A stretch of DNA of 64,000 nt from Polyangiaceae bacterium (GTDB taxonomy: Bacteria; Myxococcota_A; Polyangia; Polyangiales; Polyangiaceae). The DNA is taken from positions 1 through 64,000 of the forward strand of contig JAICQO010000011.1 of assembly GCA_025937835.1 (NCBI GenBank). The letters are read 5' to 3'. Shown piece by piece: positions 16,363-24,432 of the stretch (position 1 is the stretch's first letter; every line of letters begins with the position of its first letter). The position numbers were made by a program, and so were the translations under genes. The notes beneath the pieces were generated by a model. The model was not told the origin of the DNA. It saw only the letters and a program-made list of their open reading frames with translations, and did not search any database.

Positions 16363-16875
16363 ATGAGCAAAGCTTGGATACAGGGCAACCTGGTGATTTC
16401 GGCCTCGGCGCTGCGCGCCGTCGAGCAAGCCGCGCGCGAGGCCTACACGCGCGACGAAGAAGCGTGCGGCTACCTCTCGGGTCCCGCAGCCGAACCGCTC
16501 TATGCCGATCGGGCGATCGAGCTCGAGAACCTGGCCAACAAGTACCACGAGGTCGATCCCGAAGGGCATCCGCGCACGGGCCGCGAGTACTTCAAGATCA
16601 ACAGCCGCAAGTTCGAGCGCGCGCTTTCGGAGGGCGACGCCGCAGGCAAGCCGGTGAAGGTGTTCTTCCACTCACACCTCGACTGCGGTTCGTACTTCAG
16701 CGCCGAGGACGCCGCGAGCATGACGCTCGGTGGAACGGGCGGGCCGACCTACGAGCTTTCGTACCTCGTCACCGCCGTGGACAAGGGCGAAGTCACCAAG
16801 CACCGGCTGTTCGTCTGGAGCGACGAGAGCAAGAGCTTCGTCGAGTCGCCGTTCACGGAGCGCGCTGATCCGTGA
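16363..16875 (+). CDS. Mec/QbsD-like JAMM-domain metalloprotease
   Basis: 170 residues. The MPN+/JAMM zinc site is complete: Glu33 in DEEACGYL, and His103, His105, Ser113 and Asp116 in HSHLDCGSYFSAED. In actinobacteria the related protein Mec (with CysM and CysO) cleaves the new cysteine from the end of CysO; QbsD-type relatives trim extra residues after the carrier Gly-Gly. Both jobs are plausible here because the carrier ends GGA. The ATG lies 29 nt after cysM, and the stop overlaps the next gene by GTGA. The call is strong from motif plus context. Confidence 0.9.
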   Translation: MSKAWIQGNLVISASALRAVEQAAREAYTRDEEACGYLSGPAAEPLYADRAIELENLANKYHEVDPEGHPRTGREYFKINSRKFERALSEGDAAGKPVKVFFHSHLDCGSYFSAEDAASMTLGGTGGPTYELSYLVTAVDKGEVTKHRLFVWSDESKSFVESPFTERADP

Positions 16876-18158
16876 AGCCGTCGCGCGCAGCCGGTCTGTG
16901 CGCGATCCTCGGTGCGACGACGGCGGCGGCTCCCAGCCGCGCCGACCTCGCGGAGGACGCGAGCAGACTGGCCAGCGCGTGGCAGCGCTCCGGTAAAGTC
17001 ACACGCCAGAAGGTGCGCTTCGTCGAGCGCGGCGATCCGGCGCTGATCTTCTCGACGCTCGACGCGCCTGCGGCCAAGCGCGCGCCGTGCGTCACGGTCG
17101 CGCTCATCGGCCCGAACAGCACGCATTTCGTGGTGCGGGCGCTCGGGATGACGCCGCTCGGGACCCCGGGAGACAGCTCGTTCGCGAGCCTCGCGGGCCT
17201 CGTGCAGATCACGCGCTGCGGCCGGCTGCGCTCGAGTGTTTCGGCGCTGCTCGTCGAGATGCGTTCGCCGCGCGCCGTGGTCGAGACGCTGGTGGTCGAG
17301 TCCGACGAACCGCCGCCCGAGGCCGTGGCCATCCTGCCGCAGCGCGATCCGGGACCGGTCGAGCCGTTTACGGCGCTCGAGATCCGGGCCGAGCCGGCGC
17401 CGCTCGCAGAGCGCGTCGAGCTCGCGCTCCAGCGCTTGCGACGCGACGGAGGCCTGGACGTGACGAGCGAAGACCTCGCGGCGCGGCCCGACGGCGCGAG
17501 CCGCATCGCGCGCACGCTCGGCCCGGGTTGCCATCGCTTCGAGCTCCTGACCGAGCCCTCTTCCAGCGCGGGCGCTCGCACCGAGCTCGCCATGCAGCCG
17601 CAGCTCGAGCCGGCGGCGCGCCTCGTCTCGGTGGAACAGGGCGACGGCTTGCAAGCGGCGCTGACGGTGTGCGCTGCCGCCGAGTCGCAGCTCGGCTTGT
17701 CGTACCGCGGGGCTCCGGCGTCGCCGCTGCGCCTGCTCAGGGCGCGTTTTCCCCTGCCGAACGGTCTACCGGAGGCCTGGGGCAGCGCTTCGCGCGCGCA
17801 GGTAGCGGCGATCCTGTTCCGGCATCGCGCCAAGGTCAGCGGCTTTCCGGTCGATCAAGGCCTCGGCATCCAGGGCCCGACCTTGCTGCCGCTGCGCGTC
17901 GAGCCCGGCGCGTGTTACGTCGCCGTCGTGGCAGGCATCGCGGGGCGCTCCGCCGGATTCTCGCTGGCCGCTTCGGCGCCGGGCGTCTCGGCGCAGAACC
18001 GCTCGGGCGAAGACAACGACGGCACGCTGGTCTCGTTCTGCGTGCGCTCGGGCACCGAGGCGCTGCTCGAGGCCGACTCGCGCGGCTACGGCGTGGCCTG
18101 GATCTACGCGCTATTTCAGACCGGCAAGCTCGCCGTAGGCGCGGAGCTTCCGCGATGA
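16872..18158 (+). CDS. Secreted protein with three two-cysteine repeat modules
   Basis: 428 residues from GTG 16872, overlapping the protease stop by 4 nt. A signal peptide (GLCAILGATTAAAPSRA) is followed by three segments, each opening with a cysteine in a hydrophobic strand and closing with a second cysteine 42-47 residues later: Cys73-Cys116 (PCVTVALIGP...ITRC), Cys220-Cys267 (GCHRFELLTE...LTVC), Cys348-Cys390 (ACYVAVVAGI...VSFC). The pattern suggests beta-sandwich domains each closed by one disulfide, like PPC-type domains. No enzyme motif is visible. The downstream gene overlaps by 4 nt and carries four more copies, so the two form a pair. Link to cysteine metabolism is by position only. 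Confidence 0.72.
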   Translation: MKPSRAAGLCAILGATTAAAPSRADLAEDASRLASAWQRSGKVTRQKVRFVERGDPALIFSTLDAPAAKRAPCVTVALIGPNSTHFVVRALGMTPLGTPGDSSFASLAGLVQITRCGRLRSSVSALLVEMRSPRAVVETLVVESDEPPPEAVAILPQRDPGPVEPFTALEIRAEPAPLAERVELALQRLRRDGGLDVTSEDLAARPDGASRIARTLGPGCHRFELLTEPSSSAGARTELAMQPQLEPAARLVSVEQGDGLQAALTVCAAAESQLGLSYRGAPASPLRLLRARFPLPNGLPEAWGSASRAQVAAILFRHRAKVSGFPVDQGLGIQGPTLLPLRVEPGACYVAVVAGIAGRSAGFSLAASAPGVSAQNRSGEDNDGTLVSFCVRSGTEALLEADSRGYGVAWIYALFQTGKLAVGAELPR

Positions 18159-19828
18159 TCGGGCGTATTGCCGTCGCCGTCGCGGCGCTGCTCCTGCCGT
18201 CGCTCTCTTGCACGCCGAAGTCGCAGCCAGCGGAGGACGCTCGCGGGCGCGCCGGAAACCGCTTCGGCCCGGTTCCGCTGCCCAGCTCCACGCCCTTGTT
18301 CGGCGCCGACGAGTCCGGAACCAGCGTGCTGGCCGTCGAGGCAGGCACGACGGGCGATCGCGTCGAGTCGCTGCTCGAGGTGCCGGACGATCACTGCGCG
18401 CTCGTGATCGCGCGCGGCAGCGCGACCATCGACGACGTCGACCTGATGGCGTTCGCCGAAGACGGCACCTCGCTCGGCGTGGACGAGAGCCCGGACAAGA
18501 CGCCGGCGCTGCTGCTGTGTCCGCCGCACCCGCGGCGGATTTGGCTGTCGGCGCGGATCGCTTCGGGGCACGGCCTGCTCGCGCTCGGCGCCGGTCGTAT
18601 CAGCCCCAAAGACGCCGAGCGCGCCCGCGCCGCGTACCGCATCAAGGCCGGCCCCGACGCCCTCGGCGCTCCAGGCGGCGCTTTCCCGGAGCTCGAAGAG
18701 AAGCTCGCTGGCCACCGCCGCGAAATCGGCGGCACGTGGCAAGACGTGCGCCGCACGCCGGTTCCGCTCGAGTCGCGCTTGCCGACGCGGATCTCGGCGG
18801 CGGTCGAGGCGGGCCGCTGCCTGGACGTGCTGGTGGTACCGGGCAACGACGTCGGACACCTCGAGCTCGTCGCCACCGACTCGAGCGGCGCGATTTTGGG
18901 CCGTAGCCAGAGCTCCGGCCGCGACCGTTACCTCGTGGTGTGCGCGCCCGGCGAGACCACGATCGCGCTCGAGATCCGGCCGCATTCGGGGCGCGGCGCC
19001 GGCCTGCTCTTGCTGTCGAAGACGCGCGACGGCAGCGAGCCGGACCTCGTCGATCCGATCCGGCTCGACGCGTTCCCCGCCGATGAGCTCGAAAAGGCGC
19101 TGCGCTCGGCGAACGAGCGCCTGGAAAAGAGCGGCTATCGCGCAGGCCGCACGGCGCTCAAGGGGGCGCTCGAGGTCGGCCGCCGCACGAGCTTCGAGCT
19201 CACGCTGCCCGCCGGCTGCTCCCGGCTCGATTTCGTGGGCGGCGCACCGTTGCGCGGCGTCGCTTCCTGGGTGTTCGACGCGCAGGATCGACTCGTGGCG
19301 TCGCTCGCCTCGAGCGGGCGCGGAGCGCTGTTCGTTTGCGGCCCAGCCGGGCCGAGACGCTTCGACGCCGAAGCCACGCTCCGCCCCGGCCCGTTCGCGC
19401 TCGTGGTGCGGCCCGAGCCCGGCACCTCCGCCGAGCTCGTGAAGGCGCCGCTCGCCGCGGGGCGATTGCTCGCGCAGAGCATCGAGCGCGGAGCCCTCGA
19501 GCGCGCGAGCGAGATCGGCCTGGTCCGTCGCTTCGAGCTCTCGGAGGCGGCGATCGAAGCGTTCGAGCTGACGGTACCGTTCGGGCGCTGCATCGACGTC
19601 GCGCTCGGCCTCGATCCGGGCGCGGTCGGCGCCGAGATCCGCCTGGTGTCGGCCGCGAGCGGCAAGGAGATCGCCCTCGGCCGCGGACCGCACGCCACGA
19701 GCACGCGCGTTTGCGCGCTCGACGCCGAGAGCGTCAAAGAGAACTTGAAAACCCGGGTCGAGCTGCGGGTCGCGTCGGGAGCAGGGGTCGGCCTGGTCGC
19801 CACCCGCATGTCGAGCCCCAGCCGCTGA
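18155..19828 (+). CDS. Lipoprotein with four C-x40-C repeat modules
   Basis: 557 residues. A lipoprotein signal (MIGRIAVAVAALLLPSLSC) precedes four modules whose cysteine pairs are almost identically spaced: Cys81-122, Cys222-263, Cys355-395 and Cys479-520. Each opens with a strand such as DHCALVIA, GRCLDVLVV, GCSRLDFVG or GRCIDVALG and continues with a G/D-rich turn and an LLLC/YLVVC/LFVC/TRVC strand. They are best read as disulfide-closed beta-sandwiches in the periplasm or on the cell surface. A helical, charged insert lies between modules 2 and 3 (DELEKALRSANERLEKSG). The start overlaps the previous stop (ATGA). It is the last gene of the plus-strand series that begins at 12633. Not assignable to a family by eye. 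Confidence 0.75.
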   Translation: MIGRIAVAVAALLLPSLSCTPKSQPAEDARGRAGNRFGPVPLPSSTPLFGADESGTSVLAVEAGTTGDRVESLLEVPDDHCALVIARGSATIDDVDLMAFAEDGTSLGVDESPDKTPALLLCPPHPRRIWLSARIASGHGLLALGAGRISPKDAERARAAYRIKAGPDALGAPGGAFPELEEKLAGHRREIGGTWQDVRRTPVPLESRLPTRISAAVEAGRCLDVLVVPGNDVGHLELVATDSSGAILGRSQSSGRDRYLVVCAPGETTIALEIRPHSGRGAGLLLLSKTRDGSEPDLVDPIRLDAFPADELEKALRSANERLEKSGYRAGRTALKGALEVGRRTSFELTLPAGCSRLDFVGGAPLRGVASWVFDAQDRLVASLASSGRGALFVCGPAGPRRFDAEATLRPGPFALVVRPEPGTSAELVKAPLAAGRLLAQSIERGALERASEIGLVRRFELSEAAIEAFELTVPFGRCIDVALGLDPGAVGAEIRLVSAASGKEIALGRGPHATSTRVCALDAESVKENLKTRVELRVASGAGVGLVATRMSSPSR

Positions 19829-19836
19829 GGCAGCGC

Positions 19837-20793
19837 CTAACGCGCGCCGAGCGGCAGCAGATCTCGAAACCCCACGCTGCGCTCGTCGCCGTCGCCGTCG
19901 ACGATCCGCGCCTCGGACTCGAGCGTCGCGACGACACGCGCGCGCCACCACGGGTCCGCGGGCGAGCTCGGCCGGACCAGCACGAACGCCCCGCGCGTGG
20001 GCGCCGCGTTCGCCCCCGATTCGGGAACGACGGACACCCTGGGCAGAGTTTGCTCGAGCCCGTCGCCGAGGAAGCGGAGCGTCACCTCCTCGTCCTCGTC
20101 GTCGAGCCCGAGGACCGCAGCGCTCCACCACCGCCCCTGCCGCGGTGCGACCACGCGCGCCTGAATGGACGGGCGGTAGCCTGCCGGCGGCGCGGGCTCG
20201 CCCGCCGCCAGGGCTTCGGCGAGAAATTGCGCGCGCGCCGCGCGCCGTTCGAAGCGCTGCTTGAGGTTGAGCTCCGTCACCTGCGAGGCCGCGAGCACGG
20301 CGCTCGGCGCCAGGGTCAACGTACGGTCGTCGAGAGTCTTGACCTCGAGCTCGCCGTCGGACACGCGCGCGATCCGGCAACCGATCCACTCTTCGCTGGC
20401 CGTGCCGCAGATCGCGAGTCGCCCGACCTCCTTCGGCGCGAGCCGCGCCGGCAGCCGATACAAGTCGCCCGGCGCGGCCGTGAACGCCTCGCGCGTGCGC
20501 AGCCGTTCGATGCGCAGTCGCTCGCCGGTAATCGCCAGCACTCGGCCTTCGAAGAACTCGCCGCCGACCAGCTCCGCCACCACCCGGTCGCCGCGCTCGA
20601 AAGCGGGTCCATGGAGGCGAGACGAGCGGGCTCGGGACGACTCGTCGCCCCCTTTTTTGCAGCCGAAAACCAGTGCGAGAAGCAGCCAGGCCAAGCCGCG
20701 GCCGAGCCGCGTCGACAGGACCGGCCCGCTGAACTGCGACGGCCGCTCACGGACAAGATCGCACGCGGGACGTTCGACGGAGCTTTCGCGCAT
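19837..20793 (-). CDS. Lipoprotein with tandem SH3/Tudor-like barrels
   Basis: 318 residues. From ATG 20793 there is a long basic N-region, then LAWLLLALVFGC with lipidation Cys45. The mature part shows several short repeats of small beta-barrel character: DRVVAELVGGEFFEGRVLAI, CRIARVSDGELEVKTLDD, RWWSAAVLGLDDEDEEVTLR and PWWRARVVATLESEARIVDG. The pattern (hydrophobic-x-A-x-V-x-aromatic, acidic turn, V-x-hydrophobic) resembles Tudor/agenet/SH3 folds, which usually recognise peptides or modified residues; in an envelope protein they may bind peptidoglycan or partner proteins. It converges on the repeat lipoprotein gene with only 8 nt between stops. Function unknown. Confidence 0.68.
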   Translation of the reverse strand: MRESSVERPACDLVRERPSQFSGPVLSTRLGRGLAWLLLALVFGCKKGGDESSRARSSRLHGPAFERGDRVVAELVGGEFFEGRVLAITGERLRIERLRTREAFTAAPGDLYRLPARLAPKEVGRLAICGTASEEWIGCRIARVSDGELEVKTLDDRTLTLAPSAVLAASQVTELNLKQRFERRAARAQFLAEALAAGEPAPPAGYRPSIQARVVAPRQGRWWSAAVLGLDDEDEEVTLRFLGDGLEQTLPRVSVVPESGANAAPTRGAFVLVRPSSPADPWWRARVVATLESEARIVDGDGDERSVGFRDLLPLGAR

Positions 20794-20867
20794 ACGGGTT
20801 TTCGTTCTACGCTGGTTTCTGACGGTAGGGATCAGGCCCGGAGCGGATTCGAGGTGAGCATCATCCC

Positions 20868-21386
20868 ATGAGCGAGCTGCAATCAATCCAGACACAGGGC
20901 GGTGGCTACGGGCCTCCTCCCGGCGGATACGGCCCTCCACCAGGCGGCGCACCGCCGGGTGGCTATCCACCTCAAGGCGGCGGCTACGGCCCGCCTCCCG
21001 GTGGCTACGGCGGACCGCCGCAACACGGTCAACCTCCGGGTGGTTACGGTGGGCCGCCTCCGGGCTGGCAACCGCCGGGCGGCGGCCCTCCGGTTGGCGG
21101 CCCCGGTCAAGATTTGAAGAAGCAGGCCACCACCTGGCTGATCGTCTCTGCGGTCACCTTCTTCTTCTGCGGTGGCAACTGCTTGTCGCTCGCCGGCGCG
21201 ATCTTGTGCTTCCTCGCGATGCAAGCGTCCGATCAGGGCAACCTGCAGGACGCGGAGTCCAAGCTCAAGCTCGGCAAGACGCTCACGATCGTGGGCATCG
21301 TCTTGACGATCGTCGCGGCCATCGGCTTCACCATCTACTACTTCGTAGTGATGGCAGCCGTCGCCACCGGCGCAGCGGGCGGCTGA
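20868..21386 (+). CDS. Dispanin (CD225)-like membrane protein with Gly/Pro/Tyr-rich N-terminus
   Basis: 172 residues. Residues 10-80 are a low-complexity GGYGPPP repeat region, cytoplasmic and probably disordered. Two membrane segments follow (about 88-118 and 138-165), with a loop MQASDQGNLQDAESKLKLGKT between them. The loop pattern (G, then A/E, S/K, then a Lys before the second helix) is that of CD225/dispanin proteins, found in many bacteria as DUF-type two-TM proteins with proline-rich heads. Eukaryotic relatives (IFITMs) alter membrane curvature; bacterial roles are unknown. It is divergent from the SH3-like lipoprotein and convergent with the hydrolase gene. Confidence 0.75.
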   Translation: MSELQSIQTQGGGYGPPPGGYGPPPGGAPPGGYPPQGGGYGPPPGGYGGPPQHGQPPGGYGGPPPGWQPPGGGPPVGGPGQDLKKQATTWLIVSAVTFFFCGGNCLSLAGAILCFLAMQASDQGNLQDAESKLKLGKTLTIVGIVLTIVAAIGFTIYYFVVMAAVATGAAGG

Positions 21387-21399
21387 CGCGAGCGAGCAA

Positions 21400-21433
21400 C
21401 GCCCGCCGGTGACTCGAAAGAGGCCGGCGGGCG
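21400..21433. terminator. Bidirectional terminator-like hairpin between convergent genes
   Basis: CGCCCGCCGG (21400-21409) pairs with CCGGCGGGCG (21424-21433), ten GC-rich base pairs with a 14-nt loop. It lies 14 nt after one stop and 3 nt from the other. No T-tract is present. Confidence 0.5.
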
Positions 21434-21436
21434 ACT

Positions 21437-22216
21437 TCAGCCGAGCCGCTCGAGGAATTTCCCGAGCAGGTCGTTGAAAGCCGCTGGCGCGCCCAGGTTC
21501 ACCACGTGGCCGGCGCCCGGGACGACGGACAGCTCGGCGTTCGGAAGCAGCTCCGCAAGACGGCGGCATGGCTCGAGCGCGGGCGTGTCATCGCCGCCGA
21601 CGATCACCAACACCGGAACTTCGAGCGTTCGCAGCTGGGGCGCGAGCGCATCGGGCGCCGAGACCTGCGTCAGCACGTGACGGAGGATCGCGGACAGCGC
21701 GTGCGCGGGGTGCTCGAGCAAACCGCGCCGGATGAAGGCACGCGCCTCCGGGTCGAACCGCGAGTTCTGGCCCCACACGAATTGCTCGCCGGCGCGATCC
21801 AGGCCCTCGCGGTCGATCGCGTCCGCAAAACCGAGCGCCCACTCCGCGCGCGCCGTTCCGGGCTCGGTGCTGGGATAAGAAGCCAGGACCAGGCCGCGGA
21901 TCGAGCCGGGGTTCGCGAGCGCTGCCTTGAGCGCCGTGTACGCGCCCAAGCTGAGGCCGCCCAGCACCACCGGCTGAGTTGCGCTCGCGACCAGCCGTGA
22001 GAGGTCGCCCACCAGCTCGGCTTCCGTGTACTCGGCCGCGTCGGGCGGCGCGGGGCTCCGCGCGTGGCCGCGCGTGTCGTACACGACCACCTCGTGCCGA
22101 TCCGAGAATGCGCGAAATTGCGGGCGGAAGTTGCGCGCGCTGCCGCCGAAGCCGTGCGACAAGACCAGGGCGGGACCGCTGCCGCGGCGCTCGACGTGAA
22201 GCTCCAGAACCGTCAC
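21437..22216 (-). CDS. Alpha/beta-fold hydrolase
   Basis: 259 residues from GTG 22216. The oxyanion region SHGFGGSARNFRPQF, the nucleophile elbow GLSLG (Ser89), an acid in VIVGGDDTPALEP and the late histidine in VPGAGHVVNL form a complete catalytic triad. The overall pattern (VVYDTRGHARS, then the elbow) is like 3-oxoadipate enol-lactonase/esterase-type enzymes, but the substrate cannot be assigned. A longer N-terminal reading exists but its first 60 residues do not look like protein and would run into the divergent helicase gene. Confidence 0.85.
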   Translation of the reverse strand: MTVLELHVERRGSGPALVLSHGFGGSARNFRPQFRAFSDRHEVVVYDTRGHARSPAPPDAAEYTEAELVGDLSRLVASATQPVVLGGLSLGAYTALKAALANPGSIRGLVLASYPSTEPGTARAEWALGFADAIDREGLDRAGEQFVWGQNSRFDPEARAFIRRGLLEHPAHALSAILRHVLTQVSAPDALAPQLRTLEVPVLVIVGGDDTPALEPCRRLAELLPNAELSVVPGAGHVVNLGAPAAFNDLLGKFLERLG

Positions 22217-22259
22217 GCGCGGGGCATAACCCGGATCCGCCGCCGGCGCACCGCCCTCC

Positions 22260-24377
22260 TTGACCCGAGCGGCCGCTCTTTCTAAGCAAGCTCCCTTGGC
22301 CGATCTCAACCCGGCGCAGAAAGCCGCCGTCGAAACCCTCTCGGGTCCGCTCCTGGTGCTCGCGGGCGCAGGCACGGGCAAGACGCGGGTCATCACCTAC
22401 CGCATTGCACAGCTCGTGCGGAGCGGCATCGTCCCGCACCGCATCCTTGCCGTCACCTTCACCAACAAGGCCGCGCGCGAGATGCGCGAGCGCGCGCAGC
22501 AGCTGCTCGGCCGCCGCCAGAAGGGCACGAAACCGCCGGAAATTTCGACCTTCCACTCCTTGTGCGTGCGCGTGCTGCGCCGCCACGCAGAGCGCCTCGG
22601 CTACCCGAAAGAGTTCTCGATCTACGACCGCGGCGATCAGGAGAGCGTGGTGCGCAACGCGCTCCGCAGCATCCGCGTCAGCGCCTCGAGCCTTCGTCCC
22701 GGCGAGCTGCTCGGCATGATCGGCGGCTGGAAGAACCAGGGCATCACCCCCGACCAGGCGCAGGCCACCGCCGAAGGCAACCGCGCCGAGCTCGCCTCAG
22801 TCGCGTTCGGCCACTACCAGGCTCAGCTCAAGGCCGCGGGCGCGATGGACTTCGACGACCTGTTGCTCCAGACCAACCGCCTGTTCAAGGAGCACGCCGA
22901 AGCGCGCTACGCCGAGGCTTCGCGCTTCGACCACCTTTTGATCGACGAGTACCAGGACACGAACCGCCTGCAGTACGAGATCGTGCGGGTGCTGGCCGAG
23001 GGCCACAGGAACCTGTGCGTGGTCGGCGACGACGACCAATCGATCTACGGCTGGCGCGGCGCCGAGGTCGCTCACATCCTGAGCTTCCAGAGCCACTGGC
23101 CCGACGCCAAGGTCGTACGGCTGGAGTCGAACTACCGCTCGCGGGCCCCGATTCTGCAGCTCGCGAACCAGCTGATCTTGCACAACAGCGAGCGGCACAG
23201 GAAGGTGCTGCGCCCCTCGCGGGAGGGCGGCAGCGAGCCGCGCATGCTGCGGATGGAGAACGAGACGCTCGAGGCCGAGCACGTGGTCCGCGAGATCAAG
23301 CAGCTGCTGGTCGGAGACGCCGAGCGCCGCATCAACCCGAGCGACATCGCGATCTTGTTTCGCACCAACGAGCAGCCGCGCGCCTTCGAGCTCGAGCTGC
23401 GCCGTGAGAAGATCCCCTACGTGCTGGTCGGCGGGATGTCGTTCTACGACCGTCGCGAGGTCAAGGACGTGCTCGCCTACCTGCGCGTGCTCGCCAATCC
23501 GCTCGACGAGGTGTCGCTGCTCCGCGTGATCAACACCCCGGCCCGCGGGATCGGCACCACGAGCGTGCAGAACGTGCTCGACTTCGCCGTCTCTCAGGGT
23601 CGGCCGCTGTGGAGCGTGTTGCCCGAAGCCGGCAGTCTGCCGTTGCAGAGCGGCGTGGCAGAACGCATCGCCGGCTTTCAGAAGTTGATCGAGCGCTTCC
23701 GCGCCAAGCTCGGCCAGGCCCCGATCGCCGACCTCTTGCGCGAGCTCTTGACGACGATCGACTACAAGGCCGAAATCGAGCGCAACTACACGGGCGCGGG
23801 CGAGGCCGAGGCGCGCTACAGCGCGATCGAAGAGCTCGTCAACTCCGCGGCGCTCTACGAACAGCGCACCGAAGAGCCTTCACTGATCGGCTTCCTGGAA
23901 GAGGCGACGCTGTCCGATCGCGACGACAAGGACGACGACGACAAACGCGAGCGCCACGCCGTCACGCTGATGACGCTGCACAGCGCCAAGGGGCTCGAGT
24001 TTCCCCACGTGTACATGGTGGGCGTCGAGGAAGGCATACTGCCGCACCAACGTTCAGTGCTCGAAGGCAACTCGCCCGACGAGGAGCGGCGGCTCTGTTA
24101 CGTCGGGGTCACGCGCGCTCAGGAAACGCTGACCATGACGTTCGCCAAAGCGCGCATGAAATGGGGCAAGCCGAAGCCCTGCATCCCCAGCCGCTTTCTC
24201 ATGGAAATGAAGGGCGACACGGAGCGCGCCAAACGCGCGGCCGAAGCCGCCAAGGCGCTGTTCGGCGCGGCGGGATCGACCGCTGCCGCGGACGACGACG
24301 CCCCGAAAAAGAAGTCCAAGTCGCCCGCAGCCAAGGCCGGGACGAAGCGCGGAGCCGGCGCGCGCCGCGCTCGCTGA
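22260..24377 (+). CDS. UvrD/PcrA/Rep-type superfamily 1 DNA helicase
   Basis: 705 residues from TTG 22260. The 3'-5' helicase motifs are in order: Q-motif LNPAQKAAV, Walker A AGAGTGKT (about 35-42), Ia TFTNKAAREM, II LLIDEYQDTN, III VVGDDDQSIYGWRGA, IV RLESNYRS, V VTLMTLHSAKGLEFP and VI RRLCYVGVTRAQ. This family unwinds DNA in repair and replication restart and strips recombinase filaments. The C-terminal tail (about 670-705) is Lys/Ala-rich (APKKKSKSPAAKAGTKRGAG) and may contact DNA, RNA polymerase or partners. No strong ribosome-binding site is seen, so the exact start is uncertain; a TTG at 22296 is an alternative. Confidence 0.93.
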   Translation: MTRAAALSKQAPLADLNPAQKAAVETLSGPLLVLAGAGTGKTRVITYRIAQLVRSGIVPHRILAVTFTNKAAREMRERAQQLLGRRQKGTKPPEISTFHSLCVRVLRRHAERLGYPKEFSIYDRGDQESVVRNALRSIRVSASSLRPGELLGMIGGWKNQGITPDQAQATAEGNRAELASVAFGHYQAQLKAAGAMDFDDLLLQTNRLFKEHAEARYAEASRFDHLLIDEYQDTNRLQYEIVRVLAEGHRNLCVVGDDDQSIYGWRGAEVAHILSFQSHWPDAKVVRLESNYRSRAPILQLANQLILHNSERHRKVLRPSREGGSEPRMLRMENETLEAEHVVREIKQLLVGDAERRINPSDIAILFRTNEQPRAFELELRREKIPYVLVGGMSFYDRREVKDVLAYLRVLANPLDEVSLLRVINTPARGIGTTSVQNVLDFAVSQGRPLWSVLPEAGSLPLQSGVAERIAGFQKLIERFRAKLGQAPIADLLRELLTTIDYKAEIERNYTGAGEAEARYSAIEELVNSAALYEQRTEEPSLIGFLEEATLSDRDDKDDDDKRERHAVTLMTLHSAKGLEFPHVYMVGVEEGILPHQRSVLEGNSPDEERRLCYVGVTRAQETLTMTFAKARMKWGKPKPCIPSRFLMEMKGDTERAKRAAEAAKALFGAAGSTAAADDDAPKKKSKSPAAKAGTKRGAGARRAR

Positions 24378-24432
24378 TCGCAAGGCGACGCACTACATAC
24401 AAACGCCGCGAAAAGCCGTAAAACATCGGGCC

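Noticed and set aside
17087-18154. N-terminal extension of the four-module lipoprotein back to 17087
   Set aside because: The extra 350 residues are out-of-frame shadow of the upstream gene, Arg-rich, and would hide a good lipoprotein signal starting at 18155.
18116-20389. A 757-codon minus-strand frame opposite the repeat lipoprotein gene
   Set aside because: It conflicts with the cysteine-module protein and the SH3-like lipoprotein, both of which have signal peptides and regular structure.
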